Positions 38,218-47,974 of a stretch of DNA of 64,000 nt are shown here, piece after piece (positions within the stretch are counted from its first letter, which is position 1; every line of letters starts with the position of its first letter). The position numbers and the translations under genes are program-made. This DNA is from Phytopseudomonas punonensis (lineage in GTDB: Bacteria; Pseudomonadota; Gammaproteobacteria; Pseudomonadales; Pseudomonadaceae), in contig NZ_FRBQ01000007.1 of NCBI RefSeq assembly GCF_900142655.1, forward strand, positions 1 through 64,000. The letters run 5' to 3'. Under the pieces are notes generated by a model. It was given only the letters and a program-made list of their open reading frames with translations, made no database searches and was not told where the DNA came from.

Positions 38218-38988
38218 ATGCCAACCATCGACCTCAACAGCGACCTGGGCGAGAGCTTCGGCCAGTGGTCCATGGGCGACGATGCTGCGATGCTCGACAT
38301 CGTCACCAGCGCCAACGTCGCCTGCGGCTTTCACGCTGGCGACCCGGCCGGCATCCTGCACACGCTCAAGGCGGCTGCGGCCAAGGGCGTGACCATCGGC
38401 GCCCACGTCGCCTACCCGGACTTGGTCGGTTTCGGCCGCCGCAACATGGATGTGGCCAGCGACGAGCTGACCGCCGACGTGATCTACCAGATCGGCGCCC
38501 TGCAGGCCCTGGCAACTGCTGCCGGCACCAAGGTGCGCTACGTGAAACCCCACGGCGCGCTGTACAACACCATCGCCCACGACACCCGCCAGGCCTTGGC
38601 GGTGATCGCGGCGATCCGCGCGGTCGATGCCCGCCTGGTGCTCGTCGCCCTGGCCGGTTCGCCGTTGATCGAGCTGGCACGCCGCGAAGGCCTGACCTGC
38701 ATCGCCGAAGCCTTCGCCGACCGCGCCTATACGCCGCAAGGCACTCTGGTGTCGCGCCGCGAGGCAGGCGCCGTGCTGCACGACGCCGAACAGGTGGCCC
38801 AGCGCATGCTGCACCTGGTACAGAGCGGCGAGGTCGAAGCCATCGACGGCAGTGTCACGCGCATCGAAGCCGACTCCATCTGCGTACACGGCGACAGCCC
38901 AGGCGCCATTCAGATGGCTCGCGAGGTGCGTCAGTTGCTGGAGAAGTCTGGCGTATCCCTGCAAGCCTTCGCCGGAGCCGCCCGATGA
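38218..38988 (+). CDS. pxpA: 5-oxoprolinase subunit A (LamB/YcsF)
   Basis: Part of the ATP-dependent PxpABC enzyme that opens 5-oxoproline to glutamate. The 256-residue protein starts [21 protein letters not shown] and contains [33 protein letters not shown] and [17 protein letters not shown], all family motifs. AAGGAGATAACGAC precedes the ATG. Its stop overlaps the next start (ATGA). Confidence 0.93.
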   Translation: MPTIDLNSDLGESFGQWSMGDDAAMLDIVTSANVACGFHAGDPAGILHTLKAAAAKGVTIGAHVAYPDLVGFGRRNMDVASDELTADVIYQIGALQALATAAGTKVRYVKPHGALYNTIAHDTRQALAVIAAIRAVDARLVLVALAGSPLIELARREGLTCIAEAFADRAYTPQGTLVSRREAGAVLHDAEQVAQRMLHLVQSGEVEAIDGSVTRIEADSICVHGDSPGAIQMAREVRQLLEKSGVSLQAFAGAAR

Positions 38989-39791
38989 ACGCCATCCAAC
39001 GCGCCCAGCAGGCCGCTATTGCCGCCGCCCACCAGGCCCGCACCGAGTACCGCAACGGCCGTGTCACGCCCACGGCCGGCATCGCGCCGGGCATGACCCA
39101 GGCCAACCTGATCGCCCTTCCCCGCGACTGGGCCTATGACTTTCTGCTCTACGCCCAGCGCAACCCCAAGGCCTGCCCGGTGCTCGACGTGAGCGACGCC
39201 GGCAGCCCGCACACGGTACTGGCCGAAGGCGCCGACCTGCGTACCGACCTGCCGCTGTACCGCATCTGGCGTGACGGCAAGCTGGCCGAGGAAGTCAGCG
39301 ACGCCACCGCCGCCTGGGCGGAACACGCCGACATGGTGACCTTCCTGATCGGCTGCAGCTTCACCTTCGAGACTGGCCTGCAGGAAGCCGGCATCGACGT
39401 GCGGCATATCACCGACGGCTGCAACGTGCCGATGTACCGCACCAACCGCGCCTGCCGCCCGGCGGGCCGTCTGCACGGCGAGATGGTGGTGTCGATGCGG
39501 CCGATCCCGGCGGATCGCGTCGCCGAGGCGGCCGGCATTTCCGGGCGCTATCCCTCGGTGCACGGCGCCCCGGTGCATATCGGCGAGCCGCAGCGGCTCG
39601 GCATCAAAGACCTGCAGGCGCCGGATTTCGGCGACGCGGTGCGCATCGAGCCCGGCGAAGTGCCGGTGTTCTGGGCCTGCGGCGTGACGCCCCAGGCAGC
39701 AGTCATGGCCTCCGGCGTGCCCTTCGCGATCACCCATTCGCCGGGCCATATGTTTATCACCGACGTGCCTGACAGCACGTACCACGTATAG
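38985..39791 (+). CDS. DUF1445 (YcsI-type) putative hydro-lyase
   Basis: A 268-residue protein starting [46 protein letters not shown]. Family motifs include [38 protein letters not shown] and [18 protein letters not shown]1445 proteins are related to D-glutamate cyclase and are usually encoded beside PxpA/B/C. A role in forming or handling 5-oxoproline isomers is inferred. An open frame extends 720 bp upstream through pxpA, but that part is a shadow. Start overlaps pxpA by 4 bp. Confidence 0.87.
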   Translation: MNAIQRAQQAAIAAAHQARTEYRNGRVTPTAGIAPGMTQANLIALPRDWAYDFLLYAQRNPKACPVLDVSDAGSPHTVLAEGADLRTDLPLYRIWRDGKLAEEVSDATAAWAEHADMVTFLIGCSFTFETGLQEAGIDVRHITDGCNVPMYRTNRACRPAGRLHGEMVVSMRPIPADRVAEAAGISGRYPSVHGAPVHIGEPQRLGIKDLQAPDFGDAVRIEPGEVPVFWACGVTPQAAVMASGVPFAITHSPGHMFITDVPDSTYHV

Positions 39792-39800
39792 GACGAGCCC

Positions 39801-41414
39801 GTGCGTTTTCTCCCAGCCAACCTCGATACGCTGCTCGTCGAACTACAGGATCTCGACGAAACCCTGGCGCTGTTCGACGCGCTGCAGGCCGAGCCTATCG
39901 CCGGGGTCGAGGAAATCGTCCCGGCGGCCCGTACCCTGCTGATCCAGTATCGGCCCAGCGCCGTCGACCGCCAGGCATTAATCGACGATCTCGCCCGCCG
40001 CGACCTGAGCCGGCGCAGCGCCCGCGAGAGCCGCCGCGTGGAAATTCCCGTGCACTACAACGGCGAGGACCTCGACGAGGTCGCCGGGCTGCTCGGCATC
40101 AGCCGTGAAGAAGTGGTGCGCCGCCATACCAGCGCCGATTACGAAGTGGCCTTCTGCGGCTTCGCCCCCGGTTTCGGCTACCTGACCGGCGGCGCCGACT
40201 TCCAGGTGCCGCGCCGGCAGACTCCGCGCACCCGCATTCCAGCCGGCGCTGTGGCCCTGGCCGGCAATTTCAGCGGCATCTACCCCAAGGCCAGCCCTGG
40301 CGGCTGGCAGATCATCGGCGTCACGCCCTTGCAGATGTGGGATCTAGGCCGCGACGAGCCGGCCCTGCTGCGCCCTGGCTACAAGGTGCGCTTCCAGGAC
40401 GCCGGCCCGCTGCTGGCCGCGGGCCTGCCCGCCCATGAGCATGCGGTGGCCAGCGAGCCGCCTGCCGGTGCCCACCTGGAAATCCTCAGCCCCGGCCTGC
40501 AAACGGTGTTGCAGGACCTGGGCCGCGCCGGCCATACCGACCAGGGCGTGTCGATGTCCGGCGCGCTGGACCGTGGCGCCCTGCGCGCCGCCAACCGCGC
40601 GGTGGGCAACGACACGGCCCTCGCCTGCCTGGAAGTGGTGCTTGGCGGCCTGAGCTTCGTCTGCCATGGCCGCACGCTCATCGCCATCACCGGTGCGCAG
40701 ACGCCCATCACCGTGACCACCGCCAGCGGCCTGCAATGGCAGCCCGGTAATTACCAACCCATCGAACTGGACGACGGCGACCGCGTCAGCCTCGGCGCGC
40801 CCCAGGCCGGGCTGCGCTGCTACCTGGCGATTCGCGGCGGTTTTCAGGTGGCCCCGGTGCTGGGCAGCCTCTCCTACGACAGCCTGGCCCAGGTCGGCCC
40901 GCCGCCGCTCAAGGCCGGCGACCGTCTGGGTTTCGAGGCGACCAGCGCCGGCAGCAGCGTATCGACGAGCGAAGCCCCGGCGTTCGCGCTGCCCACCGCC
41001 AAGGACGTGATCACCCTGGATGTGGTCATGGGCCCGCGCAGCGACTGGTTCACCCCGGCGGCCATCGAGCGTTTGAGCAGTCAGCTCTGGCGCGTCACGT
41101 CGCAATCCAACCGGGTCGGTATTCGCCTCGAGGGCGAGGTGCCGCTGGAGCGCTGCAACCCTGCCGAACTGCCCAGTGAAGGCACCTCACTGGGCGCCAT
41201 CCAGGTGCCCGCCAGCGGCCAGCCGGTGCTGTTCCTCGCCGACCATCCGCTGACCGGCGGCTATCCGGTGATCGCCGCCGTGGCCAGCCACCATTTGGAT
41301 CTGGCCGGGCAAATCCCCATCAACGCACAGATCCGCTTCAACCCGACCGAGGCGTTCGTCGAGCTCGAGCCCGAGGCCTCCCTTCCTACTGCCGATGCGA
41401 AGAACCCATCATGA
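39801..41414 (+). CDS. PxpB-PxpC fusion, 5-oxoprolinase subunits B and C
   Basis: A 537-residue fusion of the two subunits that in many bacteria (KipI, KipA) are separate. Residues 1 to about 215 are PxpB-like ([65 protein letters not shown]). From about 225 the PxpC/AHS2 part follows ([55 protein letters not shown]). The linker is short ([12 protein letters not shown]). The start is GTG; ATGA overlap with the next gene shows coupling. Confidence 0.9.
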   Translation: MRFLPANLDTLLVELQDLDETLALFDALQAEPIAGVEEIVPAARTLLIQYRPSAVDRQALIDDLARRDLSRRSARESRRVEIPVHYNGEDLDEVAGLLGISREEVVRRHTSADYEVAFCGFAPGFGYLTGGADFQVPRRQTPRTRIPAGAVALAGNFSGIYPKASPGGWQIIGVTPLQMWDLGRDEPALLRPGYKVRFQDAGPLLAAGLPAHEHAVASEPPAGAHLEILSPGLQTVLQDLGRAGHTDQGVSMSGALDRGALRAANRAVGNDTALACLEVVLGGLSFVCHGRTLIAITGAQTPITVTTASGLQWQPGNYQPIELDDGDRVSLGAPQAGLRCYLAIRGGFQVAPVLGSLSYDSLAQVGPPPLKAGDRLGFEATSAGSSVSTSEAPAFALPTAKDVITLDVVMGPRSDWFTPAAIERLSSQLWRVTSQSNRVGIRLEGEVPLERCNPAELPSEGTSLGAIQVPASGQPVLFLADHPLTGGYPVIAAVASHHLDLAGQIPINAQIRFNPTEAFVELEPEASLPTADAKNPS

Positions 41415-43141
41415 AAAAAGTCCTGATCGCCAACCGCGGTGAAATTGCCGTGCGCATCGCCCGCGCCTGTCGTGATTACGGTGTGGGCTCCGTGGCCGTG
41501 TACGCCAATGCCGATATCGACGCCCTGCACGTACGCCATGCCGACGAAGCCTACGCGCTGGACGGCGAGCGCCCGACCGACACCTACCTGAACATCGACA
41601 AACTGCTGGCTATCGCCAAACGTGCCGGCGCCGATGCCGTGCACCCCGGCTACGGTTTTCTCTCCGAGCGCGCCGACTTCGCCCGTGCCGTACAAGACGC
41701 CGGGCTGATCTGGATCGGCCCGAACCCGCAAACCATCGACGTACTCGGCGACAAGGTCGAAGCCCGCAAACTCGCCCAGCAGGTCGGCGCGCCCCTGGTG
41801 GCCGGCACGCCCGGCCCGGTGCAGAGCGCCGCCGAAGTGCTGGCCTTCGCCGAGCAACACGGCCTGCCGATCGCCATCAAGGCCGCGTTCGGCGGCGGTG
41901 GGCGCGGCATGAAGGTCGCCTGGCGCATGGACGAAGTGGCCGAACTGTACGCCTCGGCGGTGCGTGAAGCCGAGGCCGCCTTCGGTCGCGGCGAGTGCTT
42001 CGTCGAGCAGTTCCTCGACCGCCCGCGCCATATCGAAGCCCAGGTGATCGCCGATAGCCACGGCAACGTGGTGGTGGTCGGCACCCGCGACTGCTCGCTG
42101 CAACGCCGCAACCAGAAGCTGGTGGAAGAAGCGCCAGCACCGTTCACCACCGATGAGCAGCGCCAGCGCATTCACCAGTCCGCACACGCCATCTGCGCCA
42201 AGGCCGGCTACGTCGGCGCCGGCACCGTGGAATACCTGCTCAGCGCCGATGGCACCCTGTCGTTCCTGGAAGTGAATACCCGCCTGCAGGTCGAGCATCC
42301 GGTGACCGAGGAAACCGCCGGCGTCGACCTGGTGATCGAGCAGCTACGCGTCGCCGACGGCCTGCCGCTGTCCTTCAGCACAACGCCGACGCCGCGCGGC
42401 CACAGCTTCGAGTTCCGCATCAACGCCGAGGATGCCGGCAAGGGCTTTTTGCCCACCCCAGGCAAGATCAGCGAATTCCGCGCCCCGAGCGGCCCGGGCG
42501 TGCGCCTGGACAGCGGCGTGGAAAGCGGCTCCAGCGTGCCTGGTACATTCGACTCGATGATGGCCAAGCTGATCGTCACTGGCGCCACCCGCGAACAGGC
42601 CATCGCCCGCGCCCGCCGCGCCCTGGCCGAGTTCCAGATTGAGGGCATCGCCTCGGTACTGCCCTTCCACCGCGCGGTGATGGACCACGAGGACTTCACC
42701 GGCGGCGGCTTCGCCGTGCACACGCGCTGGATCGAGACCGACTTCGCCGAGCAGATCACCCTGGCACCGCGCACCCTTCCGGTAGCCGGTGACACGGTGC
42801 TACGCACCTTTATCGAGATCGACGGCAAGCGCCACGAACTGGGCCTGCCCGGCGCCCTGCTGCAAGGTCTGGCGCCGCTGGGCGGCAACACCCAAGCCGC
42901 GCCTCAAGCAGCACCACCGGCTGCCGAAGAAGGCCTGGTAGCAGCACCGATCTCCGGCAACCTGCACGCCTGGCTGGTCGAGGACGGCGCCCAGGTCAAA
43001 GCCGGCGAGGTGATTGCGGTGATGGAAGCCATGAAGATGGAAACCCAGGTCACCGCGCCAGCGGACGGCACCCTGCGCATTCGCGAGCAGGCAGGGGCTT
43101 ATCTGGATGCCGGAGCGGCCTTGGCAAAGTTGGAAGGCTGA
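41411..43141 (+). CDS. Biotin carboxylase with C-terminal biotinyl domain
   Basis: A 576-residue acyl-CoA carboxylase-alpha-like protein. The N-terminal biotin carboxylase ([52 protein letters not shown]-grasp loop; [15 protein letters not shown]) is followed by a short linker rich in Ala/Pro and a biotinyl domain with EAMKMETQV (biotinylated Lys542). No carboxyltransferase subunit gene lies beside it. It is encoded in the pxp operon, so either it serves PxpBC-like proteins (whose fold is that of urea-amidolyase partners) or an unlinked carboxyltransferase. The true substrate is unknown. Confidence 0.88.
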   Translation: MKKVLIANRGEIAVRIARACRDYGVGSVAVYANADIDALHVRHADEAYALDGERPTDTYLNIDKLLAIAKRAGADAVHPGYGFLSERADFARAVQDAGLIWIGPNPQTIDVLGDKVEARKLAQQVGAPLVAGTPGPVQSAAEVLAFAEQHGLPIAIKAAFGGGGRGMKVAWRMDEVAELYASAVREAEAAFGRGECFVEQFLDRPRHIEAQVIADSHGNVVVVGTRDCSLQRRNQKLVEEAPAPFTTDEQRQRIHQSAHAICAKAGYVGAGTVEYLLSADGTLSFLEVNTRLQVEHPVTEETAGVDLVIEQLRVADGLPLSFSTTPTPRGHSFEFRINAEDAGKGFLPTPGKISEFRAPSGPGVRLDSGVESGSSVPGTFDSMMAKLIVTGATREQAIARARRALAEFQIEGIASVLPFHRAVMDHEDFTGGGFAVHTRWIETDFAEQITLAPRTLPVAGDTVLRTFIEIDGKRHELGLPGALLQGLAPLGGNTQAAPQAAPPAAEEGLVAAPISGNLHAWLVEDGAQVKAGEVIAVMEAMKMETQVTAPADGTLRIREQAGAYLDAGAALAKLEG

Positions 43142-43151
43142 GATCGCTCCT

Positions 43152-43217
43152 GGTATCGCTACGCTCGACACCAGGCTACGGGCGCTCTTTGTAGCCTGGA
43201 TGGAGCGCAGCGATACC
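43152..43217. repeat. REP-like inverted repeat, copy 1
   Basis: GGTATCGCTACGCTC (43152-43166) pairs with GAGCGCAGCGATACC (43203-43217) with one mismatch. Inside it CCAGGCTAC (43171-43179) pairs perfectly with GTAGCCTGG (43191-43199). A related copy lies at 46437-46479. It sits between convergent genes, as REP elements do. Confidence 0.75.
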
Positions 43218-43232
43218 CGGGAAATCGAAAAC

Positions 43233-43260
43233 AAAAAGGGCAGCCTGAGCTGCCCTTTTT
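43233..43260. terminator. Bidirectional terminator between pxp operon and trpE
   Basis: A 12-bp stem, AAAAAGGGCAGC (43233-43244) with GCTGCCCTTTTT (43249-43260), loop CTGA. Usable from both sides. Confidence 0.9.
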
Positions 43261-43274
43261 GTTATCTGCACGGA

Positions 43275-44753
43275 TCAGAGCGAGCCCTGCTCCGCCAAGG
43301 CCACGGCCTTGAACATGGCGCGGCGTTTGTTGAGGGTCTCTTCCCACTCCAGCGCGGGTACCGAGTCGGCGACGATGCCGGCACCGGCCTGCACGTGCAG
43401 CTCGCCGTCCTTGATCACTGCGGTACGAATCGCAATCGCGGTGTCCATATTGCCGTTCCAGGCGTAGTAACCGACGGCACCACCGTAGACGCCGCGCTTA
43501 ACCGGCTCCAGCTCGTCGATGATTTCCATGGCGCGGATCTTCGGCGCACCGGACAGGGTGCCGGCCGGCAGAATGGCGCGCAAGGCGTCCATCGAGGTCA
43601 GGCCCTGCTTCAGCTCGCCGGTGACGTTGGAGACGATGTGCATGACATTGGAATAGCGCTCGATGACCATCTTCTCGGTCAGCTTCACCGAACCGATCTC
43701 CGAAACGCGGCCGGTGTCGTTACGGCCCAGGTCGATCAGCATCAGGTGCTCGGCGACTTCCTTGGCATCGGCCAGCAGGTCGTGTTCCAGCGCCAGGTCC
43801 TGCTCCTCGGTGGCACCCCGCGGGCGGGTGCCGGCGATGGGCCGCACGGTGACAAGGTTGTCCTCGACGCGCACCAGCACTTCCGGCGAAGAGCCCACCA
43901 CGTGGAAGTCGCCGAAGTTGAAGAAGTACATGTACGGCGTCGGATTGATGCAGCGCAGCGCGCGGTACAGGTCGATGGGCGCGGCCTTGAACGGTATCGA
44001 CATGCGCTGGGAAATCACCACCTGCATACAGTCGCCGGCCAGGATGTAATCCTTGATGGCGCCGACCGAGCGCTCGTAATCCTCGCGACTGAAGCTGGAG
44101 CGGAACGCCGGCTCGGCGCCCGCTGGCTTGTTCAGATCCACGCCCAGGCGCGGCGTGAACGGCTGACGCAGCTTATGGAGGATGTCCTGCAGTTGCTTCT
44201 GACCACGCTCGAAGGCATCGGTCTCGGCCGGGTCGGCCAGGACGATGGCGTGCATCTTGCCGGCCAGGTTGTCGAACACCACCACGGCATCGGAAACGTT
44301 GAGCAGAATGTCCGGCGTGCCCAGCGCGTCGGGGTTCACCCCGGCGGCCAGCTTGGGCTCGACGTAACGCACGCTGTCGTAGGCGAAGTAGCCGACCAGG
44401 CCGCCATTGAAGCGCGGCAAGCCGGCGATGGTCGGCACCCGGTAGCGCGCCTTGAACTCTTCGACGAAAGCCAAGGGATCGGCGCAGTCATGCCGCTCGA
44501 CTTCAACGCCATCAGTGGTGATCTCCACCTCATGGCCATGCACCCGCAGCACGGTGCGCGCCGGCAGGCCAATGATCGAGTAACGACCCCATTTCTCGCC
44601 GCCCTGCACCGACTCAAGCAGATAGGAGTTAGGCGCGTCGGCGAGTTTCAGGTAGATCGACAGCGGCGTGTCGAAGTCGGCGATGGTTTCGCAGGCAAGC
44701 GGAATGCGGTTGTAGCCTTCAGCGGCTAAACGCAGGAATTCTTCATGGATCAT
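43275..44753 (-). CDS. trpE: Anthranilate synthase component I
   Basis: First committed step of tryptophan synthesis, with TrpG. The 492-residue protein has the tryptophan feedback site [21 protein letters not shown], the chorismate-binding core [43 protein letters not shown], and [48 protein letters not shown]. It is preceded by a 14-codon Trp-rich leader (44818-44862). rpe and gph lie upstream on the same strand. Confidence 0.96.
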   Translation of the reverse strand: MIHEEFLRLAAEGYNRIPLACETIADFDTPLSIYLKLADAPNSYLLESVQGGEKWGRYSIIGLPARTVLRVHGHEVEITTDGVEVERHDCADPLAFVEEFKARYRVPTIAGLPRFNGGLVGYFAYDSVRYVEPKLAAGVNPDALGTPDILLNVSDAVVVFDNLAGKMHAIVLADPAETDAFERGQKQLQDILHKLRQPFTPRLGVDLNKPAGAEPAFRSSFSREDYERSVGAIKDYILAGDCMQVVISQRMSIPFKAAPIDLYRALRCINPTPYMYFFNFGDFHVVGSSPEVLVRVEDNLVTVRPIAGTRPRGATEEQDLALEHDLLADAKEVAEHLMLIDLGRNDTGRVSEIGSVKLTEKMVIERYSNVMHIVSNVTGELKQGLTSMDALRAILPAGTLSGAPKIRAMEIIDELEPVKRGVYGGAVGYYAWNGNMDTAIAIRTAVIKDGELHVQAGAGIVADSVPALEWEETLNKRRAMFKAVALAEQGSL

Positions 44754-44817
44754 GATCAGCCTCGTGGCATGAGAAATCGGTCAGATGCAGACGGGCCGCG
44801 CAGAGCGGCAGAGGATG

Positions 44818-44862
44818 TCAGGCGCGCCAGCGCCAGCGGGCCAGGGCCTTGATGACTTTCAT
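44818..44862 (-). CDS. trp leader peptide of trpE
   Basis: A 14-codon frame MKVIKALARWRWRA followed by TGA, with two Trp codons set among Arg codons. It starts 109 bp before trpE. The last seven residues and several upstream positions match the leader of trpGDC. A 5-bp hairpin (GCCGC 44795-44799, GCGGC 44805-44809) lies between leader and trpE; no T-run follows, so the exact attenuator is not clear from sequence alone. Confidence 0.87.
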   Translation of the reverse strand: MKVIKALARWRWRA

Positions 44863-44915
44863 CCAGAGTTTGCAGGTGACCGCCACGGGAGCATCTCAGA
44901 GAGGGGGGAAACAAC

Positions 44916-44952
44916 GAGCGGCCAAGGTAGCGCAGCCGCTCGGTTCAGGCAA
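44916..44952 (-). promoter_or_regulatory. Candidate trpE promoter with dyad over the -10
   Basis: On the minus strand TTGCCT (44947-44952), a 17-bp spacer, and TACCTT (44924-44929) lie 62 bp before the leader ATG, mirroring the trpGDC arrangement. A perfect 7-bp dyad GAGCGGC/GCCGCTC (44916-44922, 44935-44941) brackets the -10; it could be an operator or the terminator of gph. Confidence 0.5.
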
Positions 44953-44962
44953 CCAAATGCCG

Positions 44963-45643
44963 TTAGAGAAGCTCGGCGAGGCTGTCGACCACCAACTGCG
45001 GCTTTTCTTCGGCCACCGGGCGACCGTGGTTGTAGCCGTAGCTCACCGCTACGCAAGGCACGCCAGCCGCACGGGCGGCCAATACATCAGTGCGCGAGTC
45101 ACCGACGAACAGCGCCTGTGATTGGCTGACGCCCGCCAGGTGCATCACCTGCAGCAAGGCGGCCGGATCGGGCTTTTGCTGCGGCAGGGTGTCGCCGCCG
45201 ATGATCCAGCGAAAGTAACCGCCCAAACCGACCTGTTCCAACAACGGGGCAACGAAACGCTCCGGTTTGTTGGTCACTACCGCCAGCTCGACGGCCGCCG
45301 TGCTCAGCGCTTCCAGCAACTCATGGACGCCCGGATACAGGGTGATCAACTCATGGCAATCGGCATAGATATCGAGAAAGCGCGCCAGCGCCTCTTCAGT
45401 TTCAGCCTCGCCCACCGCCGCGTGGTCCAGGCCGCCAGCCAGGGCGCGACGCACCAGAACCCGTACCCCGTTGCCGACCCATTTGCGCACCTGCTCGACG
45501 CCAGCCGGCTCACGTCCCAGTTCGACCAGCATGCGATCGACGGCGGTGGCCAGGTCCGGCACTGAATCGACCAGAGTGCCGTCCAGGTCGAACATCACCA
45601 GACGCGGCAGTTCACCGGCGCACAGTTCGCGCAGCGGTTTCAT
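44963..45643 (-). CDS. gph: Phosphoglycolate phosphatase
   Basis: HAD-family phosphatase that clears 2-phosphoglycolate. The 226-residue protein has [16 protein letters not shown] (nucleophile Asp), [12 protein letters not shown] (motif II), and [18 protein letters not shown] (motif IV). It overlaps the rpe stop by 4 bp. Gene order rpe-gph-trpE is conserved in pseudomonads and many proteobacteria. Confidence 0.93.
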   Translation of the reverse strand: MKPLRELCAGELPRLVMFDLDGTLVDSVPDLATAVDRMLVELGREPAGVEQVRKWVGNGVRVLVRRALAGGLDHAAVGEAETEEALARFLDIYADCHELITLYPGVHELLEALSTAAVELAVVTNKPERFVAPLLEQVGLGGYFRWIIGGDTLPQQKPDPAALLQVMHLAGVSQSQALFVGDSRTDVLAARAAGVPCVAVSYGYNHGRPVAEEKPQLVVDSLAELL

Positions 45644-46314
45644 CCACGCACCTGGGCCAGCTCGGCACGCATGGCATCGATCACGGTTTTGTAGTCCGGC
45701 TGGTTGAAGATCGCCGAGCCGGCGACGAAGGTGTCAGCGCCCGCTTCGGCGATCTCGCGGATGTTGGTGGCGCTGACGCCGCCGTCGATTTCCAGGCGAA
45801 TGTCGCGGCCGCTGGCGTCGATCAGCGAGCGGGCTTCACGCAGTTTGTTGAGGGTGCCGGGGATGAACTTCTGGCCACCGAAACCGGGGTTGACGCTCAT
45901 CAAGAGGATCATGTCGACCTTGTCCATCACGTACTTCAACACGTCCAGCGAGGTCGCCGGATTGAACACCAGGCCGCACTTGGCGCCGCCATCCTTGATC
46001 AACTGCAGGGAGCGGTCGATGTGCTGGCTGGCTTCGGGGTGAAAGGTGATGTATGTGGCGCCGGCCTCGAGGAAGTCGCCGATGATGCGATCCACCGGGC
46101 TGACCATCAGGTGCACGTCGATCGGCGCGGTCACGCCGTGTTTGCGCAGCGCCGTGCAGACCATCGGGCCGATGGTCAGGTTGGGCACGTAGTGGTTGTC
46201 CATGACATCAAAGTGAACGATGTCGGCGCCAGCGGCGAGTACGTTATCCACTTCTTCACCCAGGCGGGCGAAGTTGGCGGAAAGGATCGACGGGGCGATG
46301 GCGAAGGGTTGCAT
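45640..46314 (-). CDS. rpe: Ribulose-phosphate 3-epimerase
   Basis: Interconverts ribulose 5-phosphate and xylulose 5-phosphate. The 224-residue TIM barrel has [54 protein letters not shown] and [11 protein letters not shown]. First gene of rpe-gph-(leader)-trpE on the minus strand. Confidence 0.95.
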   Translation of the reverse strand: MQPFAIAPSILSANFARLGEEVDNVLAAGADIVHFDVMDNHYVPNLTIGPMVCTALRKHGVTAPIDVHLMVSPVDRIIGDFLEAGATYITFHPEASQHIDRSLQLIKDGGAKCGLVFNPATSLDVLKYVMDKVDMILLMSVNPGFGGQKFIPGTLNKLREARSLIDASGRDIRLEIDGGVSATNIREIAEAGADTFVAGSAIFNQPDYKTVIDAMRAELAQVRG

Positions 46315-46436
46315 GGCGCACCTCTGAGTGCTGAATCACGGTGGCGCGCATTGTAGCGGCAGATGCGCCGGATGGCAGCGCCACCTGACGGCGGCGCGCG
46401 CAAATGCCTCAGTCTGGCACGGCGTAACCTGCGGTT

Positions 46437-46479
46437 GAGCGCAGCGATACCCAGGGCAGTCCCGGGTGTCGCTGCGCTC
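46437..46479. repeat. REP-like inverted repeat, copy 2
   Basis: GAGCGCAGCGATACC (46437-46451) is identical to the right arm of the copy at 43203-43217 and pairs with GGTGTCGCTGCGCTC (46465-46479) with one mismatch. It occupies the gap between rpe and the permease gene, where nothing else was seen. Confidence 0.75.
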
Positions 46480-46514
46480 GATTCGGGCTACCCAGACTCA
46501 AGCACTCGCCGGGA

Positions 46515-47894
46515 TTACTCGCCCGGCGGCAGATCCTTGGTAAAGGTCTGATCGTTCTCGCCGCGGAACATCTGCGCGCCGTAGATCAGCACGCACAGAC
46601 CGACGCCTATAGCGAAGGCCCAACCGGCGCCCTTGATCGCCAGCACCGCGCCGATCACCCCGGCGATGCCCAGGTCACGCTGGCTGCGCGCCTCCATGAT
46701 CCCCAGACGCACGCTGACGTAGCCCTGGATCAGCAGGGTCAGCGCCAGTGCCACGCCGAGAATCGGCTGCAGCAGGGTGACCACCGGCAGCAGCAACAGA
46801 CCGGTATTGGTGCCCCAGCGGAACGAGCCGACACCGCCGTAGATGGACTTCATCGCCTGGGCGCCGCCCTTGAAACGCTCGGTGATCACCACCTGCATGG
46901 CCGACCACTGCGGGCCGCACATAGCCACGTCCGGGCCGAGGATGCTCATCAGGGCGTTGCGGCCGCCAAAGATCATGTGCGAACGGTTGGGGTTGAAGTC
47001 AACCTTCTCGTCACTGCGGATATGGTCGGCCTCGGAGAGAATCGCCCTGGCGCCCAGCACGTCGCCAAACACCACCAGGTAGGCGGCGAACACGGTGGGA
47101 ATGGCGGTGACGAACATCATCAACGGCGGCATGCCGAGGCCGAACACGGTGTATTCGTTCCACAGGGTGACGAAGTCCGGCTTGCTGATGCCCCACTCGA
47201 TGCTCGGCCACGGCGCCTCGCCAAAGATCGGCGCGACGAACACGGCCAGCAGGATGATCGGGAAGATGCCCAGCTTGGCGAAGTTCCACCAGAAGCGGCT
47301 GCGCTTCTTCAGTTGCTGGAAGTGCAGGGAAAACACCAGGTAGAAAGCGATGCCGACCGCGATGGAGATGGTCCAGGGGAAGGCGTCGAAGCGCCCGCCT
47401 TCCTTGAATACGGTGACCACCGCACTGAGGCCGGCGCCCATGATGATGCCGGCCTTGAGCGCCGAGGGCACCAGCGACACCACCTTACGCGCCATGCCCG
47501 TCATGCCCAGGCCTATCGAGAACACCCCGAGCATCAACTGGAAGGCAATCAGCGCATGCACCCGCTCCGGGCCCTCCGGGAACTGGCTGCAGTAGGCCAT
47601 TAGCAGTGGGATCGCCGGGGTGATCCAGCCCGGAACCACCGGGTCGCCGAGCAGGTGGTGGGTCAGGTACAGCAAGCCGTTGAGCATGACCACCGCCAGT
47701 GCCACCTCGAACGGCATGCCGAGGAATTCGGTCATCAGCGGAATCGCCGCCAGGTCCACCGCGCACATGAGCAAGCCTTGCATGTAGTCGGAGAGCTCGA
47801 AGCGGTAGTGAATGAAAGGCAGACGTACCTTGAATGGCCCCATTGGCCAGTAGGGGGCTTCGACGCCCAGGTCTTGTTGATGCAGTTCGGACAT
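46515..47894 (-). CDS. Membrane permease (DUF3360/NCS2-like)
   Basis: A 459-residue integral membrane protein starting MSELHQQDLGVEAPYWPMGPFKVRLPFIHYRFELSDYMQGLL, with ten or more helices. It resembles uncharacterised permeases related to the xanthine/uracil and SulP folds (VVPGWITPAIPLLMAYC, GIIMGAGLSAVVTVF, FGGRNALMSILGPDVAMCGPQWSAMQV). It is 80 bp downstream of the alcohol dehydrogenase, with a small hairpin between, so the two probably form one sigma-54-controlled unit. Substrate unknown; an alcohol, aldehyde or acid handled by the dehydrogenase is a guess. Confidence 0.72.
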   Translation of the reverse strand: MSELHQQDLGVEAPYWPMGPFKVRLPFIHYRFELSDYMQGLLMCAVDLAAIPLMTEFLGMPFEVALAVVMLNGLLYLTHHLLGDPVVPGWITPAIPLLMAYCSQFPEGPERVHALIAFQLMLGVFSIGLGMTGMARKVVSLVPSALKAGIIMGAGLSAVVTVFKEGGRFDAFPWTISIAVGIAFYLVFSLHFQQLKKRSRFWWNFAKLGIFPIILLAVFVAPIFGEAPWPSIEWGISKPDFVTLWNEYTVFGLGMPPLMMFVTAIPTVFAAYLVVFGDVLGARAILSEADHIRSDEKVDFNPNRSHMIFGGRNALMSILGPDVAMCGPQWSAMQVVITERFKGGAQAMKSIYGGVGSFRWGTNTGLLLLPVVTLLQPILGVALALTLLIQGYVSVRLGIMEARSQRDLGIAGVIGAVLAIKGAGWAFAIGVGLCVLIYGAQMFRGENDQTFTKDLPPGE

Positions 47895-47929
47895 GAGAAT
47901 TACCAATCTTATTAGAGTTGTAAGCAGCA

Positions 47930-47950
47930 AGCCCCAGCGTGGCCGGGGCT
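47930..47950. other. Hairpin between dehydrogenase and permease genes
   Basis: AGCCCC (47930-47935) and GGGGCT (47945-47950) with a nine-base loop. No T-run follows, so attenuation or mRNA processing is more likely than full termination. Confidence 0.45.
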
Positions 47951-47974
47951 GTTGGTCATCGGTTGTGAAAGGGA

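Noticed and set aside
38265..38984. Long in-frame extension upstream of the DUF1445 gene
   Set aside because: It is out of frame with pxpA and rich in Arg/His/Gly, a typical shadow. The ATG at 38985 overlapping the pxpA stop gives the family N terminus.
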